From Planctomycetota bacterium (GTDB taxonomy: Bacteria > Planctomycetota > Phycisphaerae > FEN-1346), in contig JAPLML010000513.1 in assembly GCA_026387055.1 (NCBI GenBank), forward strand, positions 1-11,583: 11,583 nt of DNA. The letters run 5' to 3'. The position numbers and the translations under genes were made by a program. This document shows positions 1 through 6,960 of the stretch, one piece after another. Positions within the stretch are counted from its first letter, which is position 1; every line of letters begins with the position of its first letter. Under the pieces are notes generated by a model. That model did no database searches. It saw only the letters and a list, made by a program, of their open reading frames with translations, and had not been told where the DNA came from.

Positions 1-1
1 T

Positions 2-157
2 CTGGAGACGCTTGACCTCGGGTGGAAAATCCTCTCGCTCCTGCCGCGCGACGAGCTCCACCGCGTGAGCGACGACCTGCTGGACAAGTACTACCCCGTG
101 AAGCCGGAGGTCCAGCCCGCCGCGGCCGATCCGCCCGAGCCGCAAGACAAGGAATGA
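2..157 (+). CDS. atpB: V-type ATP synthase subunit B, C-terminal end (partial)
   Basis: This is the last 51 codons of a gene whose start lies left of the window; the frame is open from base 2 to a TGA at 155-157. The residues LDLGWKILSLLPRDEL followed by DKYYP match the C-terminal signature of V/A-type ATPase subunit B (also called NtpB), which ends in an LGW..LS.LP..EL.R....L..KY.P pattern. Subunit B is the non-catalytic nucleotide-binding subunit that alternates with subunit A in the cytoplasmic V1/A1 head. The next gene on the same strand is subunit D, the usual neighbour of B in bacterial V-type operons, which supports the call. The tail after KYYP is rich in Ala, Pro and Glu and looks unstructured. 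The family call rests on a short piece but is strengthened by context. Confidence 0.88.
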   Translation: METLDLGWKILSLLPRDELHRVSDDLLDKYYPVKPEVQPAAADPPEPQDKE

Positions 158-161
158 CGGC

Positions 162-193
162 ATTGCAGATTTCAGATTGCAGATTGCAGATTG
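162..193. repeat. Tandem ATTGCAG heptamer, about 4.5 copies
   Basis: Four heptamers lie head to tail at 162-189 (ATTGCAG, ATTTCAG, ATTGCAG, ATTGCAG), followed by a partial copy (ATTG) at 190-193. The array starts four bases after the stop codon of the subunit B gene. It is AT-richer than its surroundings and does not fit either flanking coding frame. It could be a short simple-sequence repeat or the edge of the larger palindromic element that begins about 20 bases downstream. Confidence 0.8.
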
Positions 194-214
194 AGCGGCA
201 GGAAGGCAACGTAG

Positions 215-377
215 GGTGCGTGCTCCGCACGCGTACGTGTTTAGCGTGGGTGGCACGGTCACGCGCTGTTGCGTGACCGTGCTTGCTCCCCCACGTGACC
301 ACGCACGGCCACGCAACAGCGCGTGGCCGTGCCACCCGGCAATCGGGTATGTCGCTAAACACGTACCCGCACGCACC
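215..377. repeat. Nested inverted repeat with two mirrored hairpins (REPIN/MITE-like)
   Basis: Outer arms: 233-246 pairs perfectly with 353-366 (14 bp), and 215-223 pairs with 369-377 (9 bp). The left outer arm carries about 7 extra bases. Inner arms: 248-282 and 303-337 are inverted copies of each other, matching at 33 of 35 positions. Each inner arm is itself a hairpin: 253-264 with 271-282, and 303-314 with 321-332, each a 12-bp stem with a 6-base loop. The spacer between the inner arms is about 20 bases (283-302). Two mirrored REP-like hairpins around a short spacer is the REPIN layout known from other bacteria. The element contains no credible gene and sits between two ATPase subunit genes, ending 19 bases before the subunit D start codon. 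Confidence 0.85.
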
Positions 378-396
378 AGGGCCTACGAGTTGACCC

Positions 397-1044
397 ATGG
401 CCAAACTGAACGTGGCGCCGACGAAGTCGAGCTACCTCCTCCTCAAGCGGCAACTCGCGTTTGCCGAGGAGGGGTACGATCTGCTGGACCAGAAGCGCCA
501 GATCCTGGTCTTCGAGTTGATGAGCCGCCTGGGCCGGGCCCGCGACTTCGAGTCCCGCGCGGCCGCGGCGATGGCCGAGGCGTTCGCGGCCCTCCGCGAG
601 GCCCTGCTGGAGATCGGATCGGAGGGGGTCGACCGGGCCGCGCTCGGCGTGCGGGCCGAGTACAACCTGGAGATCTCGGAGCAGGTGCTCATGGGCCTGC
701 GCGTCCCGACAGTGACGGCCGCGGTCGGCGTGCCGGGCGTGCAGTTCGGCCTCACCGGCACGACGGCCCACACCGACCTGGCGATGCAGCGGTTCGCCGA
801 GGCGCTCCGGCTCCTGGCCGAGCTGGCGGAGCTGGAGACGGCGGTCCTGCGCCTCGCGAACGAGCTTCGCAAGGCCCAGCGGCGCTGCAATGCCCTCTCG
901 AAGGTCTTCATCCCGGACTACGCGGAAACGATCACGTACATCCTGTCGAGCCTGGAGGAGCGCGAGCGCGAGTCATTTATTATTCTCAAAATGGTTAAGG
1001 ACCGCCTCGCCCGCGCGATCGAAGGGAGTGCCGGCTATGCCTAA
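397..1044 (+). CDS. atpD: V-type ATP synthase subunit D
   Basis: This encodes 215 residues, within the usual 200-225 for the family. Subunit D (also NtpD) is the central rotor stalk of V/A-type ATPases and links the A/B head to the membrane ring. The N-terminus (MAKLNVAPTKSSYLLLKRQL, then LLDQKRQIL) matches the conserved start of the family, in which a short N..PT motif precedes a long helix. Residues 10-75 and 130-205 are predicted long amphipathic helices that would form the antiparallel coiled coil. The Gly/Val/Thr-rich stretch at 100-125 fits the loop region at the head end. Near the C-terminus, CNALSKVFIPDYAETITYI and LEEREREsF are typical. The Shine-Dalgarno sequence before the ATG is weak. 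The gene follows subunit B after a 239-base gap and overlaps the next gene by 8 bases. The symbol atpD is used in the V-type sense, not for the F-type beta subunit. Confidence 0.93.
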   Translation: MAKLNVAPTKSSYLLLKRQLAFAEEGYDLLDQKRQILVFELMSRLGRARDFESRAAAAMAEAFAALREALLEIGSEGVDRAALGVRAEYNLEISEQVLMGLRVPTVTAAVGVPGVQFGLTGTTAHTDLAMQRFAEALRLLAELAELETAVLRLANELRKAQRRCNALSKVFIPDYAETITYILSSLEERERESFIILKMVKDRLARAIEGSAGYA

Positions 1045-1492
1045 CGTCTGCCGCGTCAAGCACATCCTGGCCCTGGTGGACGGGACGGAGTCGTCGCTCC
1101 GCGCCGCCGACCTGGCCATCGACCTGGCGATCGCGCTGGGGGCCCGGATGACGGCGATGGCGATCGTCGACACCGACACGCTGCACCAGCTCCTCAGCGT
1201 GCGCATCCTGGTCGACGCCGAGATAGGCGAATTCGAGAAGGAACTCCAGGAGAGCGCCCGCCGCCACCTGGCCGACGTCCGCCTCCGCGCCGCCTGCCGC
1301 GACCTCGTGATCGACGAGGTCCTGGCCACCGGCAACAGCGAGGCGATTGTTCCCAAGCAAGTGGAGGCGCGGGGCGTGCACCTGATCGTCGTCGGCGGGT
1401 TCCGGTCGAGCCGCACCACCCGCGACCTCCTGGCCCGCCAGCGCCAGCAGGTCGTCGATCACGCCGCCTGCCCGGTGCTGGTCGTGAAATGA
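1037..1492 (+). CDS. Universal stress protein (UspA-like) family
   Basis: This encodes 151 residues, the normal size of a single-domain UspA protein. The ATG at 1037 was chosen because GGGAG lies at 1024-1028 with an 8-base spacer and because the UspA fold begins right there (VKHILALVDGTESSLRAADLA); upstream in-frame codons lie inside the subunit D gene. Family marks are strand 1 with the acidic DG at 15-16, the alternating helix/strand pattern, LIVVGG at 116-121 and the terminal HAACPVLVVK. In ATP-binding UspA proteins a G-x2-G-x9-G-S/T motif sits before the last helix. Here the GS position reads A133-R134 and the second glycine is also lost, so nucleotide binding is doubtful. The 8-base overlap with subunit D implies translational coupling, suggesting a role tied to the ATPase, but the actual function is unknown. 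Confidence 0.85.
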   Translation: MPNVCRVKHILALVDGTESSLRAADLAIDLAIALGARMTAMAIVDTDTLHQLLSVRILVDAEIGEFEKELQESARRHLADVRLRAACRDLVIDEVLATGNSEAIVPKQVEARGVHLIVVGGFRSSRTTRDLLARQRQQVVDHAACPVLVVK

Positions 1493-1494
1493 GT

Positions 1495-1524
1495 CGTAGG
1501 GGCACGGCATGCCGTGCCCCTGCG
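1495..1524. repeat. Near-perfect 30-bp palindrome after the UspA gene
   Basis: Bases 1499-1520 form a perfect 22-bp palindrome centred on GCATGC. The symmetry extends to 1495-1524 with one G-T-type mismatch. It begins three bases after the UspA stop codon. No T-run follows on either strand, so it is not a textbook intrinsic terminator, although it could end transcription or protect the mRNA 3' end. Its GGCACGG and CCGTGCC half-sites resemble the hairpin arms at 253-332, which suggests a related family of repeated intergenic palindromes. Confidence 0.8.
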
Positions 1525-1553
1525 GGTGACGAGCCACTGCACACAAGGCGTGC

Positions 1554-1577
1554 CACGGCCGGTCTTGTCCGGCCGTG
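1554..1577. repeat. 9-bp stem hairpin abutting the PEP-CTERM gene stop codon
   Basis: CACGGCCGG at 1554-1562 pairs with CCGGCCGTG at 1569-1577 around the 6-base loop TCTTGT. The stem begins immediately after the TAA of the minus-strand gene (complement of 1578-1580). It is well placed to act as a 3' end or terminator hairpin for that gene, but no U-tract follows in the minus direction, so an intrinsic terminator cannot be claimed. Confidence 0.75.
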
Positions 1578-4500
1578 TTACTTTACCCGACGCCTGCCGG
1601 CGAGGGCAACCGCGCCGAGCGCCACGAGCGCCAGCGTGGCCGGCTCGGGCATGCTTCCTGCGGCGCCGAGCGGATCGCCGATCCCCAAGCCGTACGTCAG
1701 GCCCAGGATCGTCACGTCGTTGTCGTCGACGCGGCCGTCGTAGCCGAAAAGGTCGCCCTCGTTCCAGTAGTGGCTGGTCGTGATGCCGCCATCGTAGAAG
1801 AGGTTGAAGAACGTGACGTCATTGTCGTCGACGCAGCCATCGAGGTTCAGGTCGCCGTTGTAGGTGAACTTTACGAGGATCGTGCTTGAGTCCACCGGCT
1901 CGCCGGAGAACACATCGTAGGGCAGGAAGAGCATACCATTCTGAGCATACCCCAGGCCGTACGTGATGGCATCGGCCGCGGCGGCGCTCGAGACGATGCC
2001 GTTGCCCGCCCACGACATGTTGGCATAGCCCGAGGCAATCCACTGCTTCACGTTATCAAGCGTGTGGGAGGGCCCGTACGGGGTGCCGTCGTAGTGAACG
2101 ACCATGTCGTTGTCCGTGAGGTCCAGGAAGCTCTTGCGGGTGTCGATCGAGAGCGCCTGGGTGACAAGAACCGCTCCGGCGCCGCGCGCCACCTTCGACG
2201 TGCCGCTCAGCAGGTTCAGCGCCGCCAGGTGCTGGGTGGCGCCGAAGTTGGCGGCGGCCACGCTGTTAGTCCTCACCGTGACCGCCAAGTTGAAGAGCTT
2301 GCTGGTGCCCGCGTCGGAGTCCAGGGTGACGGTCCCCCCTTCGACCGAGAGCGCGGCGCCCGCCCCATGTTTCTGCGGCCCGGCGATCGCCAGCGAGCCG
2401 GCGCCGGTCTTGGTGATCGCCATGCCGGCGCTGTTGTCGAGAAGGCCGTAAAGCGCGAGAACCCCCGCCGTCTCGCTCACGGTCAGCGGACTGGCCGGCA
2501 GGATCGGCGCATAGACGGCGTGCTTGCCCGCCGTCACCTCGATGGCGGCGCTGGCGCCATGGTCCTCCTGGAGCCGCACGGGACTGGCGCCGCTCAGGGT
2601 GTAAGCCTCGCCGCTGGTGAACTGCATCTTGCCGAGGGTCATGGGCGCGTCGACAGTGACCGTCCGGGGCGCGGTGATGGCGGTCCCGAACGTGGCCGTG
2701 TCGCCGACGCCGTTGGGGAGCCCCTTCGCCCAGTTCGTGCCCAGCGAGGTGTTGCCGTCGCCGTCGCGCTGCCAGATGCCGGAACCGCCCTGGACAGCCG
2801 TCAGCCCCATGGCGTGGGCGCCGTAGCCGGGTGCGAGCGACAGCCGTCCGCCGAGGTCCAGTTCCGTGGCCGCGAACGTGCCGCTTCGCCTGCCGAACGT
2901 CATGATCTGGAAGGCGTCGTTGTGGCTGGGCCGGAATTCGTTCAGGAGCGTGGCCTTGAGCGTGCCGCCGAGGGTCGCCTGGCCGGTCACGTTCACCTGG
3001 TCGAACTCCGTGCCGGGCAGGTAGCCGGCTAGTTCCACGGCAAGCGTGCCGCCGGGCTCCTGTATGAAGTCACCATCGATGTTGAGGTAGCCGGCCGACT
3101 TCCCCGGCCTTACCTCACCCCTGTTCACGAGGGTGACCGCGAGGTCGCCCGTGCCCCCGAGGACCGAGCCTGCGCCGACGACCAGGCTGCCGGCGCCGTG
3201 GATGGCGGCCCCGCGCTGGAGCGTGGCCGAGCCCTGAATCTCGAGGTTGGCCAGCAATTCGGTGTCGCTGCCGTCGTCAAAGACGGCGGCGGTCTCGAGC
3301 ACCGACGGCGCGGTCACGCCCATCGCCCCGCGCTGGACGAACTGGGGCGCGGCGTACGTCCCCCCCTGGAGGGCAATCTGCCCGTAGTTCCTCAGACCGT
3401 AGTCGTTCATGAAGAACTCCTGCCCCGCGCCGACGGTCAGGCGGCCGCGGAAGTCGAGCAGCGACGGCACGTTGCCGACCCGGATGGAACCCAGGACGGC
3501 CTCCAGGACGCCGGTGTTGCTCATCCCGTTGAGCATAACGGCGTTGACCATCACGCCGGGGACGTCGAAAACAAGGGTGCCGCCGTCGGCGACCACGCGG
3601 CCGTCGTTGATGAAGCCCGCGGAGGCGATCGTGCCGAACCCGGCCGTCTGGCCGCCGTTGGTGATTCGTCCGCCGGTGACCGCGCCGCCGTGGAGGCGCA
3701 GTTCCTCCGCTGCGGCGGTGTTCCACAGGCTGTTGACCTGGAGGATGCCGGCCTCGTTGGCCGTGCCCACGGTGCCAAGACTGATGATGGTGCTGTTGAG
3801 CGCCAGCGTACCGTTGGCCGCCAGGAGGCTGGCGCCGGCCGGGCACTGTATGTAGGAGTTGATCGTGCCGAAGCCGGCGAGCATCTTCCCCGACGCCACG
3901 ATTACGCTTCCGGGGCCGGAGATGCTGCCGCCGACCAGAATGGCCTCGACGACGGCGCTTCCCATGCGCAGCGAGTCGCCGCTGTCGTTGAACTGGACGG
4001 AGCCGAGGATGAGCGTCGGGGTCTCCAGGATGAGCGCCCCATCGACGTTGGTCGTGCCGGCGAGGGCCAGCCAGGTCGAGCCGCCGATCTTGGCGGCCGA
4101 GCTCACGCCGGTGTTGCTCACGTTCATCGTGCCGGCCATCGACCACAAGAGACAGGCCGGGTTCGTGTTGTTGACTGTGAGTGTGACCGCGCCGTTGAGG
4201 TTCAGCGTGCCGTTGAAGTGGTTCTGGTTCGGGGCGCCGGTCTCCAGGCCCTCGCCGTTCAGGGTGAGGTCGGCGTTGAGGGTGACGGTAGCGGTGCCCG
4301 CGGCGCCGTCCATGTCGTAGATGCCGGTCTCGATGACCGTGGGGGCGTTGACGGTGGCGGCGCCGGTCTGATGCAGGACGCCGGCGCCCTGGTAGACGCC
4401 CCCCTCGCAGGTCGTGGCGCCGTTGAGGCTCAGTGCGGCGCCCTCGTTGACCACCACCGTGGCCTTGGCGCCGCGGAAGGTCACGGGGCAGTTGACCTCC

Positions 4501-6845
4501 GCAGGCCCGCCGGCGGCGATTATGCTGGCTGGCGAGGCCCCGACGGGTTGGACGACCATCCCCAGGCCCCCGACGCTGGGGACCTCGCCTGTCGTGTTGT
4601 TCAGAGCCAGCGTGCCCTGCATGAGCCACCCGAAGAGCGAGTTGACCACCAGGTGGCCGCTGTTGACGGTGATATTGCCGGTGGTGCCCTCCAGGGCGGG
4701 GTTGCCGGCGGTGATCTGAGTGGTGTTGAGGGTGAACAGGGCGGCGGGGCCGACCGTCGTGTTCTGGCACCGCCAATCGAAGACGCCCATGGTCATTGTC
4801 GTGTCCTGGAGCACCTCGGCGTCGCCACGCTGTTCGACGGTGCCGGAACCGTTCAGGAAGCCGCCGCGATACGTGGTCTTGCCCTCGAGGGAAAGGCAGT
4901 CGCCCGTGCTCGTGAGGGTGAGGGAACTGACCATCCAGAACGTGTGGTTGCAGATGAGGCGGGCGCTTCCGTCCACGGTGATCGGGCCCTCGATGTTCAT
5001 GCGGGAGCCGCCCACGGCGGCTTGCTGCGAGGTCCCGTCAAGGTTCATCTGGCCGGCCATGACCCAGCCGCTGGCCATGTTGACAAGGAGCATGCCCCCC
5101 GTCACGTTCACTGTGCCGTGAAAGGTGTTGGCGGCCGGCGTGTCGATGTGCGGGCTTTCGATCTTGAGGGTCGCGCCTGGCTCGATCGTGGTCGTCAGGT
5201 TCTCGGCGGGTCCGTCCCAATCGAACTGGCCTGTCGCGATGGTGGAGGTCTTGGCATCCGTTGCCACCAGGTTGCCCTGCAGGTCCAGCTTGCTGCCGGT
5301 GACGGCGGCCCCGCTCAGGGTCGTCGTGCCGAAGACGCGGAGGAGACCGTTCGGGCCGACCCAGACGGCGCCGCCGAAGCCGGCATCGCGGGTGAAGATC
5401 ACCGAGCAGTTCGCGCCGATGGTCAGGGCGTTCTTGTAGGCGCCCAGGAGGGGGGCGTCGAACAGGAGGTTGCCCTGGCTGGCGTCAATCACGCCCTGGC
5501 CGTTGGCGCCATCGAGATGAAGTTGGACGTTGGGAAGGCCGCCGTCGGTGAAGACGAGCGTCTTGCCGGCGTCGGGCTGGATCGTGCCCTGGTTGTCGAG
5601 GAAGGCCCCCCACCGGAACCCGATGGTTCCTCCACCGGTGATCGTGCCCGCCTGTCCGCCGCCGTCGAGGACCGACAGGGTGCCCCTGATGATCACCACG
5701 CTGTCATCCATATCCATCACCAGTGGGCAGCCTTCCAGCTTCAGGTGGTTCGTCTCCACCCGGCCGGCGACATGAAGGGAGGCGGGACTGATGCTGTCGT
5801 GCCGGACCGTGATGGTATAGGTGTTGGTCAGGTTGGCCATCGCATAGAGACTCGTGCCGGCGTCGATGTACAGGTAGCCGGCCCAGCCGTCGGCCATCTG
5901 GTAGACGTTGGCGCCGGTCCGGAGGAACACCTCGTCGTTGCCGTCGGGCACGGCGTTGCCGATCCAGTGCTGGGCCAGGGCGTACGAGTCGCCGATCATC
6001 TCCTTGCGCGGCAGGTCGAGGTTCTGCCACTCGCAGATGTCCGCAGCGGCCAGCACGTCCACGGCGGAGGGGCGGGTCCGCCAGCCCGCCCCCGTCCAGG
6101 GATCCATCAGGGCATACTCATCGGCCAGGTGAAGGTCGTTCGGATCGCTCGTCGGGGGGCGGACCTTGATGTAGGCGCCCGCCTCGGCCCCGTTGAGGAA
6201 GGCCGGGTCGAAGTCGTAGACGTAGGGATACGCGAAGTGGCCGGAGGTCTCGTCTTTCGAGCCGGGGATGCCCAGCGAGTGGCCCATCTCGTGCAGGGCC
6301 ACGCTCAGGAGATCGCAGTAGTTCTTGATCTCGGGGGGCGCATGCTGAACCGCGGCGCCCTGGTGCCCGACTTCCAGCCGCAGGGGCGGGCTGCCGTTGA
6401 ACCAGTCTGAACGTTCCGTCATCGTCAGGTCCCGGTACAGCTTCGGCTGCATGTTGTATTTCTCGTAGTCCCTCTCGGGTTGCGGATAGGGGTCCAGGAA
6501 CCAGGAGAGGTCCGCGTTGAACCGTATGAAGGCCGCGGTGACGCGGCTGTTGCTCTCCTCCGTCCAGTTCGTGGATCCCAGGACGCCCTCTTCCATGCCG
6601 CCCTGCCACCAGAAGTCGATCGTAATCGTGTGGGAGTCCTTGATGATGCTCTCCCAGTAGTCAGCGGCGGCCCGCAGGATCCGCGTCAACTCGACCCCGC
6701 TGGGATCGTAGTCCGGCGGCGAGGCTACCCCATAGTTGAGGTTGATGGTCAGGGCCATGACCGGACTGGCGGCCAGGCCAAAGCCCCACGCCATTGCGAT
6801 GATCAGCAGGAAGGCCAGAGTGCGGGTGATAGGTGTGCGCGGCAT
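1578..6845 (-). CDS. Giant secreted PEP-CTERM protein: matrixin-like protease, beta-solenoid, dockerin-like repeats
   Basis: This encodes 1755 residues. A signal peptide covers about 1-31 (hydrophobic LAFLLIIAMAWGFGLA, then SPVMA). Residues 32-285 resemble a matrixin-type metalloprotease: HEMGHSLGIPG at 185-195 and a Met-turn-like ALMDP (M247) followed by PSAVDVLAAADI. The usual third zinc His is Gly195. Residues 290-1345 are Gly/Asn/Thr/Val-rich and predicted beta-solenoid, with three tandem repeats of about 150 residues (539-686, 687-840, 841-983). Residues 1355-1475 match autotransporter-associated beta-strand repeats (W1358 and NWAKGLPNGVGDTATFG). Two dockerin-like calcium loops lie at 1665-1676 and 1698-1710. 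The end, MPEPATLALVAL plus GRRRVK, is a PEP-CTERM signal, which in known systems is processed by an exosortase. The start is supported by GAAGGGG seven bases upstream and by the signal peptide. It probably acts at the cell surface or outside; its substrate is unknown. Confidence 0.88.
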   Translation of the reverse strand: MPRTPITRTLAFLLIIAMAWGFGLAASPVMALTINLNYGVASPPDYDPSGVELTRILRAAADYWESIIKDSHTITIDFWWQGGMEEGVLGSTNWTEESNSRVTAAFIRFNADLSWFLDPYPQPERDYEKYNMQPKLYRDLTMTERSDWFNGSPPLRLEVGHQGAAVQHAPPEIKNYCDLLSVALHEMGHSLGIPGSKDETSGHFAYPYVYDFDPAFLNGAEAGAYIKVRPPTSDPNDLHLADEYALMDPWTGAGWRTRPSAVDVLAAADICEWQNLDLPRKEMIGDSYALAQHWIGNAVPDGNDEVFLRTGANVYQMADGWAGYLYIDAGTSLYAMANLTNTYTITVRHDSISPASLHVAGRVETNHLKLEGCPLVMDMDDSVVIIRGTLSVLDGGGQAGTITGGGTIGFRWGAFLDNQGTIQPDAGKTLVFTDGGLPNVQLHLDGANGQGVIDASQGNLLFDAPLLGAYKNALTIGANCSVIFTRDAGFGGAVWVGPNGLLRVFGTTTLSGAAVTGSKLDLQGNLVATDAKTSTIATGQFDWDGPAENLTTTIEPGATLKIESPHIDTPAANTFHGTVNVTGGMLLVNMASGWVMAGQMNLDGTSQQAAVGGSRMNIEGPITVDGSARLICNHTFWMVSSLTLTSTGDCLSLEGKTTYRGGFLNGSGTVEQRGDAEVLQDTTMTMGVFDWRCQNTTVGPAALFTLNTTQITAGNPALEGTTGNITVNSGHLVVNSLFGWLMQGTLALNNTTGEVPSVGGLGMVVQPVGASPASIIAAGGPAEVNCPVTFRGAKATVVVNEGAALSLNGATTCEGGVYQGAGVLHQTGAATVNAPTVIETGIYDMDGAAGTATVTLNADLTLNGEGLETGAPNQNHFNGTLNLNGAVTLTVNNTNPACLLWSMAGTMNVSNTGVSSAAKIGGSTWLALAGTTNVDGALILETPTLILGSVQFNDSGDSLRMGSAVVEAILVGGSISGPGSVIVASGKMLAGFGTINSYIQCPAGASLLAANGTLALNSTIISLGTVGTANEAGILQVNSLWNTAAAEELRLHGGAVTGGRITNGGQTAGFGTIASAGFINDGRVVADGGTLVFDVPGVMVNAVMLNGMSNTGVLEAVLGSIRVGNVPSLLDFRGRLTVGAGQEFFMNDYGLRNYGQIALQGGTYAAPQFVQRGAMGVTAPSVLETAAVFDDGSDTELLANLEIQGSATLQRGAAIHGAGSLVVGAGSVLGGTGDLAVTLVNRGEVRPGKSAGYLNIDGDFIQEPGGTLAVELAGYLPGTEFDQVNVTGQATLGGTLKATLLNEFRPSHNDAFQIMTFGRRSGTFAATELDLGGRLSLAPGYGAHAMGLTAVQGGSGIWQRDGDGNTSLGTNWAKGLPNGVGDTATFGTAITAPRTVTVDAPMTLGKMQFTSGEAYTLSGASPVRLQEDHGASAAIEVTAGKHAVYAPILPASPLTVSETAGVLALYGLLDNSAGMAITKTGAGSLAIAGPQKHGAGAALSVEGGTVTLDSDAGTSKLFNLAVTVRTNSVAAANFGATQHLAALNLLSGTSKVARGAGAVLVTQALSIDTRKSFLDLTDNDMVVHYDGTPYGPSHTLDNVKQWIASGYANMSWAGNGIVSSAAAADAITYGLGYAQNGMLFLPYDVFSGEPVDSSTILVKFTYNGDLNLDGCVDDNDVTFFNLFYDGGITTSHYWNEGDLFGYDGRVDDNDVTILGLTYGLGIGDPLGAAGSMPEPATLALVALGAVALAGRRRVK

Positions 6846-6852
6846 GCGTGTT

Positions 6853-6859
6853 CCCCTTC
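6853..6859 (-). promoter_or_regulatory. Ribosome binding site of the PEP-CTERM gene
   Basis: On the minus strand GAAGGGG lies seven bases before the ATG at 6845-6843. It decides the start: an in-frame ATG 108 bases upstream (6953) has no such site and would place 36 non-hydrophobic residues before the signal peptide. Confidence 0.7.
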
Positions 6860-6960
6860 GGTGTGTGTTGTGGTGGTAGTTGCGATAGTCTAACGCACGC
6901 AGTGAAATCAAAGAGGGAGTGAACCCGGAGCATGGAACCCCCCCCTCGCTCATACCCTCT

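Noticed and set aside
162..377. CRISPR array
   Set aside because: The repeats are a 7-base tandem and inverted arms, with no direct repeats of 24-40 bases separated by unique spacers and no cas genes.
22..998. Small plus-strand frames (22-276 and 216-998) across the intergenic palindrome
   Set aside because: They run out of frame through the ends of the ATPase subunit genes and through the inverted repeat, with Arg/Pro-rich translations and no domain pattern.
971..1000. AT-rich patch in the atpD gene with a TATTAT -10-like hexamer as a promoter for the UspA gene
   Set aside because: No -35-like sequence lies 16-18 bases upstream (GAGGAG region), and the bases encode the conserved ESFIILKMVKD helix of subunit D.
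890..1036. A longer UspA protein starting at 890
   Set aside because: The extra 49 residues overlap the subunit D coding region in another frame, are Ser/Arg-rich and have no family similarity. The ATG at 1037 has a good Shine-Dalgarno and fits the fold boundary.
1493..1577. Two hairpins as textbook Rho-independent terminators
   Set aside because: Neither stem is followed by a run of T on the relevant strand; they are reported as palindromic repeats with a possible 3' end role.
3198..6410. A 1070-codon open frame on the plus strand opposite the giant gene
   Set aside because: It mirrors GC-rich codons of the minus-strand gene, is rich in Arg/Gly/Ala/Val/Asp/His without domain-like pattern, and lacks a Shine-Dalgarno site. 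The minus strand has a signal peptide and recognisable domains.
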